Shown: positions 7,527 through 16,660, counted from the stretch's first letter. The stretch is DNA of 64,000 nt from JBMNQH01 sp050944035 (GCA_050944035.1 JBMNQH010000006.1:1-64000), one strand, 5' to 3'. Notes: generated by a model not told the origin, from the sequence alone. Numbers and translations: made by a program.

Positions 7527-10037
7527 TTATCCTTCTAGATTGAGCTGTGCGATGGCATCCTCACGCATTTTGTACTTAAGAATTTTACCAGCCGCATTCA
7601 TGGGGAAGCTATGAACAAAGTCGATGTAACGGGGCACTTTATGGCGTGCCATATGCTCTGTAATATAGGTTTTCATCTCTTCCACGGTCATCTCACAACC
7701 GTCGTGCAGAATGATACAGGCCATAATCTCTTCTCCGTATCGTTTGTCAGGGACACCGATGACCTGCACGTCTTTGACGCTGGGGTGTGTGAAGATGAAC
7801 TCTTCGATTTCTCTCGGATAAATGTTTTCACCGCCGCGGATGATCATATCTTTCAGACGGCCAGTGATATGATAGTTTCCGTTTTTATCACGGCATGCGA
7901 GATCTCCGCTGTGAAGCCAACCGTCGGCATCAATAGTGCTTGCGGTGGCCTGCGGCATTTTGTAATAGCCCTTCATGATATTGTAGCCGCGGGCAACAAA
8001 TTCGCCGGTGACATTGTCAGGGCAATCCAGACCGGTTTCGGGATCGACAATCTTGCACTCGACGTTAGCAAACGCGCTGCCGACTGTGTTGGTACGAACG
8101 TCAAGAGAATCATAATAACTGGACATAGTACAGCCGGGAGAGGCCTCTGTTTGACCGTAGACGCTGACGATCTGCTGCATATTCATGATATCTGCGGCTT
8201 TCCTCATGAGTTCCGGCGGGCAGTTGGAGCCGGCCATAATGCCGGTACGGATATAGGAAAAATCTGTTTTTGCAAAGTCATCATGCTGCATCATGGCAAT
8301 GAACATTGTGGGAACGCCATTGAAGCAGGTGATACGTTCCTGATTGATACAGGCCAGAGAGGATTTTGGAGAGAAATAGGGTAGTGGACAAAGCGTTGCA
8401 CCATGGGTCATCGAAGCAGTCATAGACAGTACCATACCGAAGCAATGGAACATCGGAACCTGTACCATCATACGGTCTGCCGTAGAGAGATCCATGTGAT
8501 CGCCGATATACTTGCCATTGTTGACAACATTGTAATGGGTCAGCATAACGCCCTTGGGGAAGCCGGTAGTACCAGAGGTGTACTGCATATTGCAGACATC
8601 GTGGATATCAACCGCAGCGGCGCGGCGATGAACCTCTTCGATGGGGACACGGTCTGCACGTGCAAGTGCTTCTTCCCAGGTCATGCAGCCTTTTTGACGG
8701 AAGCCAACTGTAATGACATTACGCAGGAAAGGCAGTTGTCTGGCATGCAGTGTGTTGCCGGTTGGTGTGTTCTCCAGTTCAGGACAGAGCTCTGCGATGA
8801 TTGCAGAGTAGTTGGAGTCACGCCAACCCTCTGTCATAACCAGTGTGTGGGTATCGGACTGACGCAGAAGATATTCGGCCTCATGAATTTTATAGGCGGT
8901 GTTGACTGTGACAAGGATGGCGCCGATTTTGGTGGTAGCCCAGAAGGTAATGAACCACTGGGGCACGTTGGTGGCCCAAATTGCGACTTTATCGCCGGGC
9001 TTGACACCCATGGAAATCAGGGAGCGAGCGAAGGTGTCAACATCATCACGGAATTCACTATAAGTACGGGTGTAGTCGAGCGTGGTATATTTAAAGGCAT
9101 ATTGATCGGGGAATTCGGCGACCATACGATCCAGCACTTCGGGGAAAGTGTGCTCGATAACGATGTCCTTTTTCCAGACATAGCGGCCGGTACTGGTTTC
9201 ATTCCAGAGGAGATGGTTCTGGCTGCGAGTGTTGCGGTCTAGCTGTTCAATACAGTTTACATAATGTGAAAACACAATGTCTGCAATGCCGAGGTCACCA
9301 AGGTCTGCCGGATCCAGTTCCAGAGAGAAAAAGCCGTCGTAGTTGACAGAGCGCAGAGCGTCAAACATTTCTACCAGTGGTAAAGTGCCCTCGCGGATGA
9401 GACAGTATTCCAGTTCACCATCTGTGATCATAGAATCCTTCACATGAACATGCTTGATATAGGCGCCCAGATTCTGAATGGTAGTCTCCGCGGACTCATC
9501 ATGGAAGCGGTAGGGATGGTTCAGATCCCACAATGCGCACAAACTGCCGCTGGCAAAACGATTCAACAGATTACAGAGACGGGCGGTATCGGCATAGATG
9601 CCGCAGGTTTCCACAAGCAGAATTACCTTTGTTGACTTTGCTTCGGCCAAAACTTCTGCAATGCAGGCAGCAGAAGTATCGTCCTCTTCTTCTGGGGTCA
9701 AACCGTCGCAGCCGGTTGCGTGCATTCGGACATAGGGGATGCCGAGACGAGCTGCAGATGCGATGGCCTCGCGGATTTCCGCTGTGCAGGATTCCAGTAT
9801 AGTGGGATCACAGATGTTGCAGAGTGTGTCAAGACAGGGGATGGAAAGGCCGTTATGCAGCAACTGTCGGATGGTAGCAGCGGACGCTGCAGGATGCAGC
9901 GGACCGTCTGCGCAGCAAAATACATCAGCATGGATATCGTGTAATTCAATGCCATCAAATCCCATATCAATGGCCATATCACAGTAATCGGACCAGGAGT
10001 AGCCGGTCCATCCTTTGGTGGAAAAAGAGAGTTTCAT
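7527..10037 (-). CDS. Fusion of a TIM-barrel isomerase-like domain and an acyl-CoA ligase
   Basis: 836 residues in two parts. Residues 1 to about 275 form a xylose-isomerase-like TIM barrel (AP-endonuclease 2 superfamily) with plausible metal ligands in VETCG, LWDLNHP, HVHVKDS and FSLELD. Residues about 290-836 form an AMP-dependent acyl-CoA ligase of the FadD type: YTSGTTGFPKGV near 485, VYGQTEASPG, HSGDLACRD, GRLKDMIIRGGENIYPRE, and the catalytic Lys in AAGKILKYKM near the C-terminus. Neither domain is broken, so both may be active. Its ATG overlaps the stop of the upstream LeuA-like gene by one base (TAATG), suggesting translational coupling. Substrates are unknown; an acid produced or isomerised by the barrel and then activated to a CoA thioester is one reading, which is inference. 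Confidence 0.88.
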   Translation of the reverse strand: MKLSFSTKGWTGYSWSDYCDMAIDMGFDGIELHDIHADVFCCADGPLHPAASAATIRQLLHNGLSIPCLDTLCNICDPTILESCTAEIREAIASAARLGIPYVRMHATGCDGLTPEEEDDTSAACIAEVLAEAKSTKVILLVETCGIYADTARLCNLLNRFASGSLCALWDLNHPYRFHDESAETTIQNLGAYIKHVHVKDSMITDGELEYCLIREGTLPLVEMFDALRSVNYDGFFSLELDPADLGDLGIADIVFSHYVNCIEQLDRNTRSQNHLLWNETSTGRYVWKKDIVIEHTFPEVLDRMVAEFPDQYAFKYTTLDYTRTYSEFRDDVDTFARSLISMGVKPGDKVAIWATNVPQWFITFWATTKIGAILVTVNTAYKIHEAEYLLRQSDTHTLVMTEGWRDSNYSAIIAELCPELENTPTGNTLHARQLPFLRNVITVGFRQKGCMTWEEALARADRVPIEEVHRRAAAVDIHDVCNMQYTSGTTGFPKGVMLTHYNVVNNGKYIGDHMDLSTADRMMVQVPMFHCFGMVLSMTASMTHGATLCPLPYFSPKSSLACINQERITCFNGVPTMFIAMMQHDDFAKTDFSYIRTGIMAGSNCPPELMRKAADIMNMQQIVSVYGQTEASPGCTMSSYYDSLDVRTNTVGSAFANVECKIVDPETGLDCPDNVTGEFVARGYNIMKGYYKMPQATASTIDADGWLHSGDLACRDKNGNYHITGRLKDMIIRGGENIYPREIEEFIFTHPSVKDVQVIGVPDKRYGEEIMACIILHDGCEMTVEEMKTYITEHMARHKVPRYIDFVHSFPMNAAGKILKYKMREDAIAQLNLEG

Positions 10038-11446
10038 TAGATATTCTCCTCATAAACGATTTTGTTCAGTGCGTCCAAATAGGCTAGAATACTTGCGCCG
10101 ATGATATCGGTAGAAATGCCCTGACCGGAAAACAGTCTGCCATTGCTACGCAGCTTAATCAATGCACTGCCCATGGCCTCACGACCTTCGGTGACTGACT
10201 GAATTTGGAAGTCATCCAGTTCATAATGGTGTCCAATGGCCTGTTCAATGGAGAGAAACGCGGCGTCAATGGGGCCGTCCCCGACGGAGAGACCGCGGAT
10301 CTGACTGCCGTTTTTCAGCAGGTCAATTTGCGCAGTTGCAGAGATGACGTTACCGCTGTTGATGACATAGCTGGTCATTGTATAGGTAGGAGGAACCTGC
10401 ATTGCCGTACTGGCGACAATGGCATCGAGCTCTTTGGCGCCAACCGGCTTCTTGGCGGCAATGCGGCAGAACGCATCGTAGACAAGTGCCAGATCCTCAT
10501 CGGACAGCTCATAGCCCTGACGGGCCAGGGCAGCGGCAACGGTGCTGATATCGGCGCTGCTGTCAAGCAGCAGCGTTTCGTCAAGCATCATCCCGGAGAG
10601 ATCAGCGGACGGTTTCGAATCCTCATTGCGGCTGATCCAGCCGAGCCGTTTCATAGCGCGGTTGAGATTGGTCATGTCCAGTCCACAGACAATGCCGATG
10701 GAATCGCCACGGTTGTGGAATACATGGGCGACAGCATCCAGCGCGGCGCAGTTGCGGGCAGATGCCGCAGCATCAATCTGCATCACGCCGGCGCGAACGC
10801 AGGAAAAAGCAGAGGCAACAGCCATACCGAGTTCATTGCAGGCACGAACAGCGAGCGTTACAGTTTCCAACGAGGGAATATCCCGATACAGTGCGCCGAT
10901 GAAATCAATAAATTCCTCAGGCATCATGGTTCCGGCGGTATCGCAGATGGTGATGGTTTTGGCACCTTTGGAAATTGCAGCAGTGATGGCATCACACAAG
11001 AAGCTGTGATCGGCGCGGGTTGCATCTTCTGCGGCAAACTCCACATTATCACAGCAGCCTGCCGCGGCAGAAACCAGCGTTTCAATCAATTCCAGCATGT
11101 TGGGCGCTTTGCGGTGACAGATGTATTCCATCTGTACAGTAGAGACGGGAACAGATACCAGCAGACGGGGAGAGACTGCGTTTTGTACGTTATTCCAGGT
11201 TTCCGCAACCGATTCAACAGTCAGGCCGGTCGGACAGGAAATAGTGCTTCGTTTTACCAGCGTAGAAATGGTGCGCACCAGCAGGGCCTCGGATTTCAGA
11301 TCCCCGATGGCAGCGGTTTCGATGACATCGACACCCATCTTGTCCAGTTCTTTTGCGAGTTCAATTTTTTCCTTAAAGCTCAGAGAGAAATGAGGATTGG
11401 TTGCTTCTTCATGAAGCGTAACATCAGCGATTTGAATTCGTTTCAT
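10037..11446 (-). CDS. LeuA-like protein with altered active site (HMGL-type barrel plus LeuA regulatory domain)
   Basis: 469 residues. The N-terminal barrel aligns with 2-isopropylmalate/homocitrate synthases and the C-terminal part (about 350-469, SYVINSGN...FQIQSVTEGREAMGSA...) is the LeuA allosteric domain. The signature RDG of the family, with catalytic Arg and metal-binding Asp, reads HEE here (DVTLHEEAT, residues 8-16), and the metal-binding HCHND reads RACNE (residues 201-205). The canonical acyl-CoA aldol chemistry is therefore doubtful: the protein may have another reaction or only a regulatory role. The start at 11446 has GGAGT nine bases upstream. It is the first gene after a T-box leader with an apparent leucine specifier, which fits a link to branched-chain metabolism. 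Confidence 0.85.
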   Translation of the reverse strand: MKRIQIADVTLHEEATNPHFSLSFKEKIELAKELDKMGVDVIETAAIGDLKSEALLVRTISTLVKRSTISCPTGLTVESVAETWNNVQNAVSPRLLVSVPVSTVQMEYICHRKAPNMLELIETLVSAAAGCCDNVEFAAEDATRADHSFLCDAITAAISKGAKTITICDTAGTMMPEEFIDFIGALYRDIPSLETVTLAVRACNELGMAVASAFSCVRAGVMQIDAAASARNCAALDAVAHVFHNRGDSIGIVCGLDMTNLNRAMKRLGWISRNEDSKPSADLSGMMLDETLLLDSSADISTVAAALARQGYELSDEDLALVYDAFCRIAAKKPVGAKELDAIVASTAMQVPPTYTMTSYVINSGNVISATAQIDLLKNGSQIRGLSVGDGPIDAAFLSIEQAIGHHYELDDFQIQSVTEGREAMGSALIKLRSNGRLFSGQGISTDIIGASILAYLDALNKIVYEENI

Positions 11447-11471
11447 GCTTGAAATACTCCTTTTTTGGATA

Positions 11472-11744
11472 TAAAAAAATCGCCCATGAGTCAAAACTCA
11501 GGGACGACAAACATCGCGGTACCACCCATCTTGCCGCAATACTGCGACCACTCAACGGACTCCAACAAGTCCTGTGCCAAGATAACGGGGCGACCGGAAT
11601 CCCCTACCACGCAATACGGCTTCAGAGACTCTGCTCCGGAACGAGATCGCGAAATCCATGTGTACTGACTTGCAGCAACCGCCAGCTCTCTGAAACACAT
11701 CTTTGGATATCACGGAATTCCATCAAAGCATTTGTGATATTGTG
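11472..11744 (-). promoter_or_regulatory. T-box riboswitch, probable leucine specifier
   Basis: The conserved T-box GGGTGGTACCGCG is at 11527-11515 (minus strand), followed by a terminator stem CGTCCCTGAGT/ACTCATGGGCG and a run of seven T. Upstream, stem I shows AGAGAG, GGTTGCTGCAAG and TTCCGGAGC. The specifier position (11645-11643) reads CTC, a leucine codon, followed by a purine as usual. Uncharged tRNA-Leu would stabilise the antiterminator and switch on the two-gene operon. Confidence 0.92.
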
Positions 11745-11750
11745 ATTTTC

Positions 11751-11779
11751 ATTATAGGCAAAAACAAATATCCTGTCAA
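11751..11779 (-). promoter_or_regulatory. Consensus promoter of the T-box operon
   Basis: TTGACA and TATAAT on the minus strand with a 17-base spacer; a full match to the housekeeping sigma consensus. Confidence 0.9.
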
Positions 11780-11862
11780 TCATCTTTTTTTATAGGCAAA
11801 AAAACTTCCCCATGTTTCACAAAAATTATAGGGATATGGTGCGGCAATGATGGTAAGAATTG

Positions 11863-12645
11863 TCAACTACTGGTGGAGATATTACGTTTGATCTGGGAGA
11901 TTGCATTTTTTTCCAGACGAGAAACCTGTGCCTGGCTGATGCCAATTTCACTGGCGACTTCCATCTGGGTTTTGCCGTCATAATAACGGAGTGCAAGAAT
12001 GTGTTTTTCTCGATTTCCAAGACGGGAAATGGCCTCACTCAGTGCGATTTGTTCCAGCCAGCTGTCATCTGTATTTTTGGAGTCGCTGACTTGATCCATG
12101 ACGCACAAACTTTCTCCCCCATCGGTATAGATTGGTTCATATAGAGAGACGGGATCACAGATGGCGTCCATAGAAAAAACGACTTCGGAACGATGGATAC
12201 CAAGCAATGCGGCAATTTCATCCACTGTGGGTTCTCTTTGACTTTCTCGCATCAAAGATTCCTTGGCCTGTAAGACACGGTAGGCGGTATCGCGGGTACT
12301 GCGGCTGACACGGATGGCGCTGTTGTCGCGGAGATAGCGTCGGATCTCTCCGGCGATCATTGGAACGCCATAGGTAGAAAAGCGGACACTTTGAGAAATA
12401 TCAAAGTTGTCGATGGCTTTAATCAGGCCGATACAGCCAACCTGGAACAGATCGTCTACATTTTCGCCGCGGCTGGAAAATCGTTGTAAGACCGATAATA
12501 CCAGCCGGAGGTTGCCGGAGATGAGTGTTTCTCGTGCATGGGCATCACCCTGCTTTGCACGGTATAGCAAATCCTGAGTCTCTTCGTTTTTCAGGACCTT
12601 GAGTTTTGACGTGCTGATACCGCAGATCTCAACTTTGCCTTGCAT
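11863..12645 (-). CDS. sigG: Sporulation sigma factor SigG
   Basis: 260 residues. The N-terminus KVEICGISTSKLKVL is typical of sigma-G. Region 2 (about 40-115: GNLRLVLSVLQRF, DDLFQVGCIGLIKAID, VRFSTYGVPMIAGEIRRYLRD) binds core and the -10 element; region 3 follows; region 4 (about 205-255: GNREKHILALRYYDGKTQMEVASEIGIS-type helix-turn-helix) reads the -35 element. Sigma-G drives late forespore transcription. In Bacillus it directly follows spoIIGA-sigE; here it is on the same strand but more than 5 kb away, with a Fec importer operon and pfkA in between. A GGAGGT site lies nine bases before the ATG. No forespore-type promoter was recognised with confidence upstream. Confidence 0.95.
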   Translation of the reverse strand: MQGKVEICGISTSKLKVLKNEETQDLLYRAKQGDAHARETLISGNLRLVLSVLQRFSSRGENVDDLFQVGCIGLIKAIDNFDISQSVRFSTYGVPMIAGEIRRYLRDNSAIRVSRSTRDTAYRVLQAKESLMRESQREPTVDEIAALLGIHRSEVVFSMDAICDPVSLYEPIYTDGGESLCVMDQVSDSKNTDDSWLEQIALSEAISRLGNREKHILALRYYDGKTQMEVASEIGISQAQVSRLEKNAISQIKRNISTSS

Positions 12646-12751
12646 ACTGTTTGTACCTCCGGATTGAAATCCAAGATAGAAACAGTATTTCCCATAGTGG
12701 AGATTTGATACATAGCCGCTGAAAAACCACAGGATTACAGTTTTAAAAAAC

Positions 12752-12766
12752 TACCCCCTTAGGGGC
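12752..12766. promoter_or_regulatory. GC-rich palindrome upstream of the Fec operon
   Basis: The 197-base gap between divergent sigG and the Fec operon holds TACCCCCTTAGGGGC, a short dyad. It could be an operator for a metal-responsive repressor or, with the following T-run on the minus strand, a small terminator-like stem. No strong -35/-10 pair was found in this gap. Confidence 0.35.
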
Positions 12767-12843
12767 TTGCGAAAAAGAACACAAATGTTTTAAGCTTATA
12801 ACAGCGAGTCTCGTTTGAATATTTTACAAAGGAGAAAAAGTGG

Positions 12844-14016
12844 ATGAAAAGAGTTTTTGCGTGGTTTATGATTGTGGCAATGCTGGCCGCGTGCCTGTGC
12901 GGCTGTGGCAATTCTGGAACCGAAAAAGATGCGGAGAAAGAGAACAAGATAGAAGATACAGAAAGTGCCATCACTGTGACGGATCTGGACGGAAAAACCT
13001 ATACCTTTGACGAGCCGCTGGATAAGGTTATTGTACAGTGGTCCGGTGCAGGTGGTCCGTTTATCCCCATGTCTGCATTCTTTGGCAAAGATGTTTACAA
13101 ACATATTGCGGCAATGGACAATACACTCCAGGACAACCGAGCCGATATGTGGGAAAATTATTTAAAAACAGTTCCGGAGCTGGCTGATCTTCCTGTAGTC
13201 GGCGGTCTGGATTCTGACGAGTGTAATGTTGAACTGGCTCTTTCCTGCGGCGCGGATGCAGTTATCACCCCCATTGGCATGAAAGCAAGTATTCAGGACA
13301 GTATTCAGCCAAAGCTGGAAGAAGCAGGTATCCCGGTCATTTACGTTGATTATCATTCTGAAACGATTGAAAATCACACAAAATCAACAGAACTCTTAGG
13401 GCAGCTGTTTGGCAAAGAAGAAATTGCACAGCAGATGATTGATACTTATGTCTCACATGTAACCAATGTGTATGACCGTGTAGAGGAACTACTGAAGACA
13501 AATGAACGTCCAACCGTTTATACTGAAGTTGGTATGGGTGGACCGGATGAGTATGGCAATTCTGCAACCAATAGCTATATGTGGGGCGCTATAGCCTATA
13601 ACTGCGGCGGTACCAGCATCGGCGACGGGGTCCTGCAGAACACTGGTGCCCTGGAAGCGGAATATATTATTTCCACAAACCCGGATAAGATCATTTTTTC
13701 CGGTTCTTACTGGCCCGCAAATGAAACATCAATTCGAATGGGGTTCCAGGCGGATGAGGATACCACAAGAGAACTGGTTGCTGCATATCTGGAACGTCCC
13801 GGCTGGAGTGAGCTGGATGCAGTAAAAAACGGTGAAGTATATGTTCTGCATCATGGTGCAGCAAGAGAAATCTTTGACTACTGCTCTGTAGAAGCTATGG
13901 CGAAGTCCATTTGGCCGGAAGAGTTTGCAGATCTGGATCCGGAAGCTTCTCTGAGAGAATTCTTTGAGACATTTCTACCTTATGAATTCAGCGGTTTGTG
14001 GTATCTGGAGTACTAA
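12844..14016 (+). CDS. Fec-type ABC importer substrate-binding lipoprotein
   Basis: 390 residues beginning with a lipoprotein signal (MLAACLCGCGNSG; lipidated Cys near residue 20-22) and a periplasmic-binding-protein fold of the siderophore/haem/cobalamin class: ITVTDLDGKTYTFDEPLDKV at the start, CGADAVITPIGM and IPVIYVDYHSE in the middle, and NPDKIIFSGSYW later. It captures a metal chelate or corrinoid at the outer membrane face and passes it to the permease encoded next. The permease start codon immediately follows its stop. The ligand cannot be told from sequence. Starts at 12844 after AAAGGAGAAAAAG. Confidence 0.88.
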   Translation: MKRVFAWFMIVAMLAACLCGCGNSGTEKDAEKENKIEDTESAITVTDLDGKTYTFDEPLDKVIVQWSGAGGPFIPMSAFFGKDVYKHIAAMDNTLQDNRADMWENYLKTVPELADLPVVGGLDSDECNVELALSCGADAVITPIGMKASIQDSIQPKLEEAGIPVIYVDYHSETIENHTKSTELLGQLFGKEEIAQQMIDTYVSHVTNVYDRVEELLKTNERPTVYTEVGMGGPDEYGNSATNSYMWGAIAYNCGGTSIGDGVLQNTGALEAEYIISTNPDKIIFSGSYWPANETSIRMGFQADEDTTRELVAAYLERPGWSELDAVKNGEVYVLHHGAAREIFDYCSVEAMAKSIWPEEFADLDPEASLREFFETFLPYEFSGLWYLEY

Positions 14017-15060
14017 ATGAAAACAAAGGAATCTGAGAAACAGTTTCACTATCAGTCCTATACCGCAAAAAAAATTATCATGATGTTGATTGGACTTCTC
14101 ATCTGTGTTGTTGCATTTACAGTGGATGTTTCAATTGGGTCGTCCAACCTGGCAATAAAAGATGTAATGAAGGCAATATTTCAAAGAAATCAGGTAGATG
14201 CTCTGGTTCATAATATTGTTTGGGTATATCGTCTGCCAACCTCAATTATGGCATTGCTTGTAGGCGCAGCTCTGGGTCTTGCCGGAGCTGCCATGCAAAC
14301 GATCTTGAATAATCCGCTTGCCAGCCCTTACACGCTTGGGATTTCAGCCGGCGCGGGTGTGGGTGCTGCCATTGCCATGTTAACCGGATTGGGAGCGCTG
14401 GCATTTGTGGGGAAATATCTGGTACCTATCTCGGCGTTTGTATTTGCCCTACTGGCATGTCTTGGGATTTATGTTGTTAGCCGAATCAGAAATTTTACTT
14501 CTGAGGTTATGGTACTAACCGGTATCGGGATGGTATTTTTCTTTCAGGCTCTTCAGTCATTTTTGCAGTATATGGCCTCTCCAGAAGCATTGCAGAGCAT
14601 TGTATTTTGGACCTTTGGCAGTCTGAACAAGGCAGACTGGACAAATATCGCAATTTTATTGGCAGTTTGTGTCGTTGTATTTCTGGCAATTTACAGACGC
14701 AGCTGGATGCTGACTGCGATGAAACTGGGCGATGAAAAAGCAAAAAGCCTGGGCATTGACGTGGAACGACTGCGTATGGTTATCTTTGTTCTGATTTCTT
14801 TGCTGACTGCAACGGCGGTTGCTTTTGTAGGAAGCATCGGTTTTATTGGAATTGTCGGTCCTCATATAGCCAGAATGCTTCTGGGAGAAGATCAAAGATT
14901 TTATTTGCCTATGTCGGCCATCTGTGGCTCGGCTATACTTTCCATTGCCTCCATTGCAACGAAAGTTGTTGTACCGGGAGCGGTATTCCCGATCGGGATT
15001 CTGACATCTCTGATAGGTGTTCCCTTCTTTTTTGCTCTGATTATCAAAAAGAAAGGATAG
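14017..15060 (+). CDS. FecCD-family ABC importer permease
   Basis: 347 residues with the many hydrophobic segments expected of BtuC/FecCD permeases (about ten). Recognisable family stretches are RLPTSIMALLVGAALGLAGA, NNPLASPYTLGISAGAGVGA and GFIGIVGPHIAR near residue 270, which is the loop contacting the ATPase. Two copies would form the channel. It is part of a tight four-gene operon: zero bases after the binding protein and four bases before the ATPase gene. Confidence 0.93.
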   Translation: MKTKESEKQFHYQSYTAKKIIMMLIGLLICVVAFTVDVSIGSSNLAIKDVMKAIFQRNQVDALVHNIVWVYRLPTSIMALLVGAALGLAGAAMQTILNNPLASPYTLGISAGAGVGAAIAMLTGLGALAFVGKYLVPISAFVFALLACLGIYVVSRIRNFTSEVMVLTGIGMVFFFQALQSFLQYMASPEALQSIVFWTFGSLNKADWTNIAILLAVCVVVFLAIYRRSWMLTAMKLGDEKAKSLGIDVERLRMVIFVLISLLTATAVAFVGSIGFIGIVGPHIARMLLGEDQRFYLPMSAICGSAILSIASIATKVVVPGAVFPIGILTSLIGVPFFFALIIKKKG

Positions 15061-15064
15061 ACGT

Positions 15065-15829
15065 ATGATAGAAATAGAACATTTGTCCTTCCAATATGGG
15101 GACACCCCCGTTTTTAAAGATATCAGTTTTCAGGCAAAGCCAGGAGAGATTACATCTATCATTGGCCCGAATGGTACCGGTAAGACGACGATGCTTCGTT
15201 GTATTGCGGGACTCAGAAAGGGACAGGGTACTGTAAAGGTGCTGGGAGAAGAATTGACACAGCTTTCCAGAGTGAAAATCTCAGAATTGATTGGCTATTT
15301 GGAGCAGAGTACCGACTGCAGTGCAGAACTGAATGTATTTGAAGTGATTCTTCTGGGCAGATTAAACCAATTATCCTTCAGGATTTCTGAGGAAGATACG
15401 GCGCTCGTGCAAAAATATATGAAGCTATTGAATATTTCCCAATTTGCAGATCGTAAGATCAGCGAACTGTCCGGTGGACAGCGGCAACTGGTTTTTATTG
15501 CTCAGACCTTGATTAAAAGGCCCAAAATTTTGATTCTGGATGAACCAACCAGCGCTTTGGATATGAACAGGCAGTTTATGCTGATGGAGTTTGTACGGAA
15601 AATTACAAAGGAAGAGGGCTATACAACTTTGGTAACCGTTCATCATCTGGATATTGCGGCGCGGTATTCTGATCAGGTTGTGGTTTTGGATGAAGGAAAG
15701 GTTTATCAGGTTGGAAGAGCGGAAGAAGTCTTTTCAACCAAGATGCTCCGGGAAGTATATAAGGTTGATTCGGAACTCTACTTTGACAAAAAGAAGCAGC
15801 CGCACATTGTGGCATTGGGACCTATTTGA
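15065..15829 (+). CDS. FepC/BtuD-type ABC importer ATPase
   Basis: 254 residues. Walker A is GPNGTGKTT (about 36-44), the Q-loop lies around YLEQ, the ABC signature is LSGGQRQ (about 136-142), Walker B is ILILDEPTSALD and the switch His is in VTVHHLD. It powers the permease encoded upstream. Family features point to chelated iron, haem or cobalamin import. The downstream methyltransferase gene begins 12 bases after its stop. Confidence 0.93.
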   Translation: MIEIEHLSFQYGDTPVFKDISFQAKPGEITSIIGPNGTGKTTMLRCIAGLRKGQGTVKVLGEELTQLSRVKISELIGYLEQSTDCSAELNVFEVILLGRLNQLSFRISEEDTALVQKYMKLLNISQFADRKISELSGGQRQLVFIAQTLIKRPKILILDEPTSALDMNRQFMLMEFVRKITKEEGYTTLVTVHHLDIAARYSDQVVVLDEGKVYQVGRAEEVFSTKMLREVYKVDSELYFDKKKQPHIVALGPI

Positions 15830-15841
15830 CAGGGGGAAAAC

Positions 15842-16615
15842 ATGAACTTATCGGAAACGATTAAAAACGGCTGGGAAATTTCTGCAGAAGGATATAGTAA
15901 AAAAGTAGTTGTAGAAGAGTTTGAACAGCCGGGAAGAGAGATATGGACGAATCTGATTTTAGAGAAGGCTCCTTATGAAGGAAAACTGAATATTCTGGAT
16001 GTGGGGACTGGTCCCGGTGTATTTGCAACGATTCTTTCCATGGCGGGACATCAGGTAACAGGAATTGATATTTCTCCTAATATGTTAAAAGAAGCGAGGG
16101 AGAACTCTTACAGAATGGGAGTAAGTCCTACCTATTTGGAAATGGACACGCAGGAAATTGATTTCCCAGAAAATACCTTTGATTTGATTATCAGCCGTAA
16201 TGTGGTCTGGATCATGCAGGAACCAGAAAAAGCATATGCCAGCTGGCTTCGCTGCCTGAAACCCGGAGGCAGAGTGATCGTATTCGATGGCGGTCATGCG
16301 GCGAGAGAAAAAGGGACTTTTCAGGAGGATTACCATAACAGGAGAAACAAAGCATATTTTGAAAAATTCGGAGAAGATCCCCCCATATCTTTCCAGGCAG
16401 ATCAGTATGAGGCCGCCAGAGGCTGGAAACGGGAACTAAAGCTGACCTATGAAGCAAGACCGGAGTGGGATGCGGAAACAATGAGACAGCTTGGATATGA
16501 AAGTGTTCATTGGGACGATGTCAATGACATATCCAATTACAATGAGAAGTTAAAATGCCTGTATCAGGATAAGCGTATCTTTTTCAGACTGTGCGGCACT
16601 AAGCCTAAGTACTAG
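15842..16615 (+). CDS. Class I SAM-dependent methyltransferase in the Fec operon
   Basis: 257 residues with a Rossmann methyltransferase core: motif I LDVGTGPGVFATIL (about 52-65), the acidic GIDISPNML, motif IV region FDLIISRNVVWIM and RCLKPGGRVIVFDGGH. Substrate is probably a small molecule rather than nucleic acid, judged by similarity to UbiE/COQ5-like enzymes. It is the last gene of the importer operon (GGGGGAAAAC before the ATG, terminator at 16661), so it may modify the imported ligand or release its metal; this is inference. No precise family name is recognised. Confidence 0.85.
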   Translation: MNLSETIKNGWEISAEGYSKKVVVEEFEQPGREIWTNLILEKAPYEGKLNILDVGTGPGVFATILSMAGHQVTGIDISPNMLKEARENSYRMGVSPTYLEMDTQEIDFPENTFDLIISRNVVWIMQEPEKAYASWLRCLKPGGRVIVFDGGHAAREKGTFQEDYHNRRNKAYFEKFGEDPPISFQADQYEAARGWKRELKLTYEARPEWDAETMRQLGYESVHWDDVNDISNYNEKLKCLYQDKRIFFRLCGTKPKY

Positions 16616-16660
16616 CTGCAGCAGTGTAGTATAATGTCATTGACTGTATCTCGCGAAACA

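Noticed and set aside
10205..11452. Long plus-strand frame opposite the LeuA-like gene
   Set aside because: Shadow frame; the minus strand holds the T-box, the Shine-Dalgarno and recognised domains.
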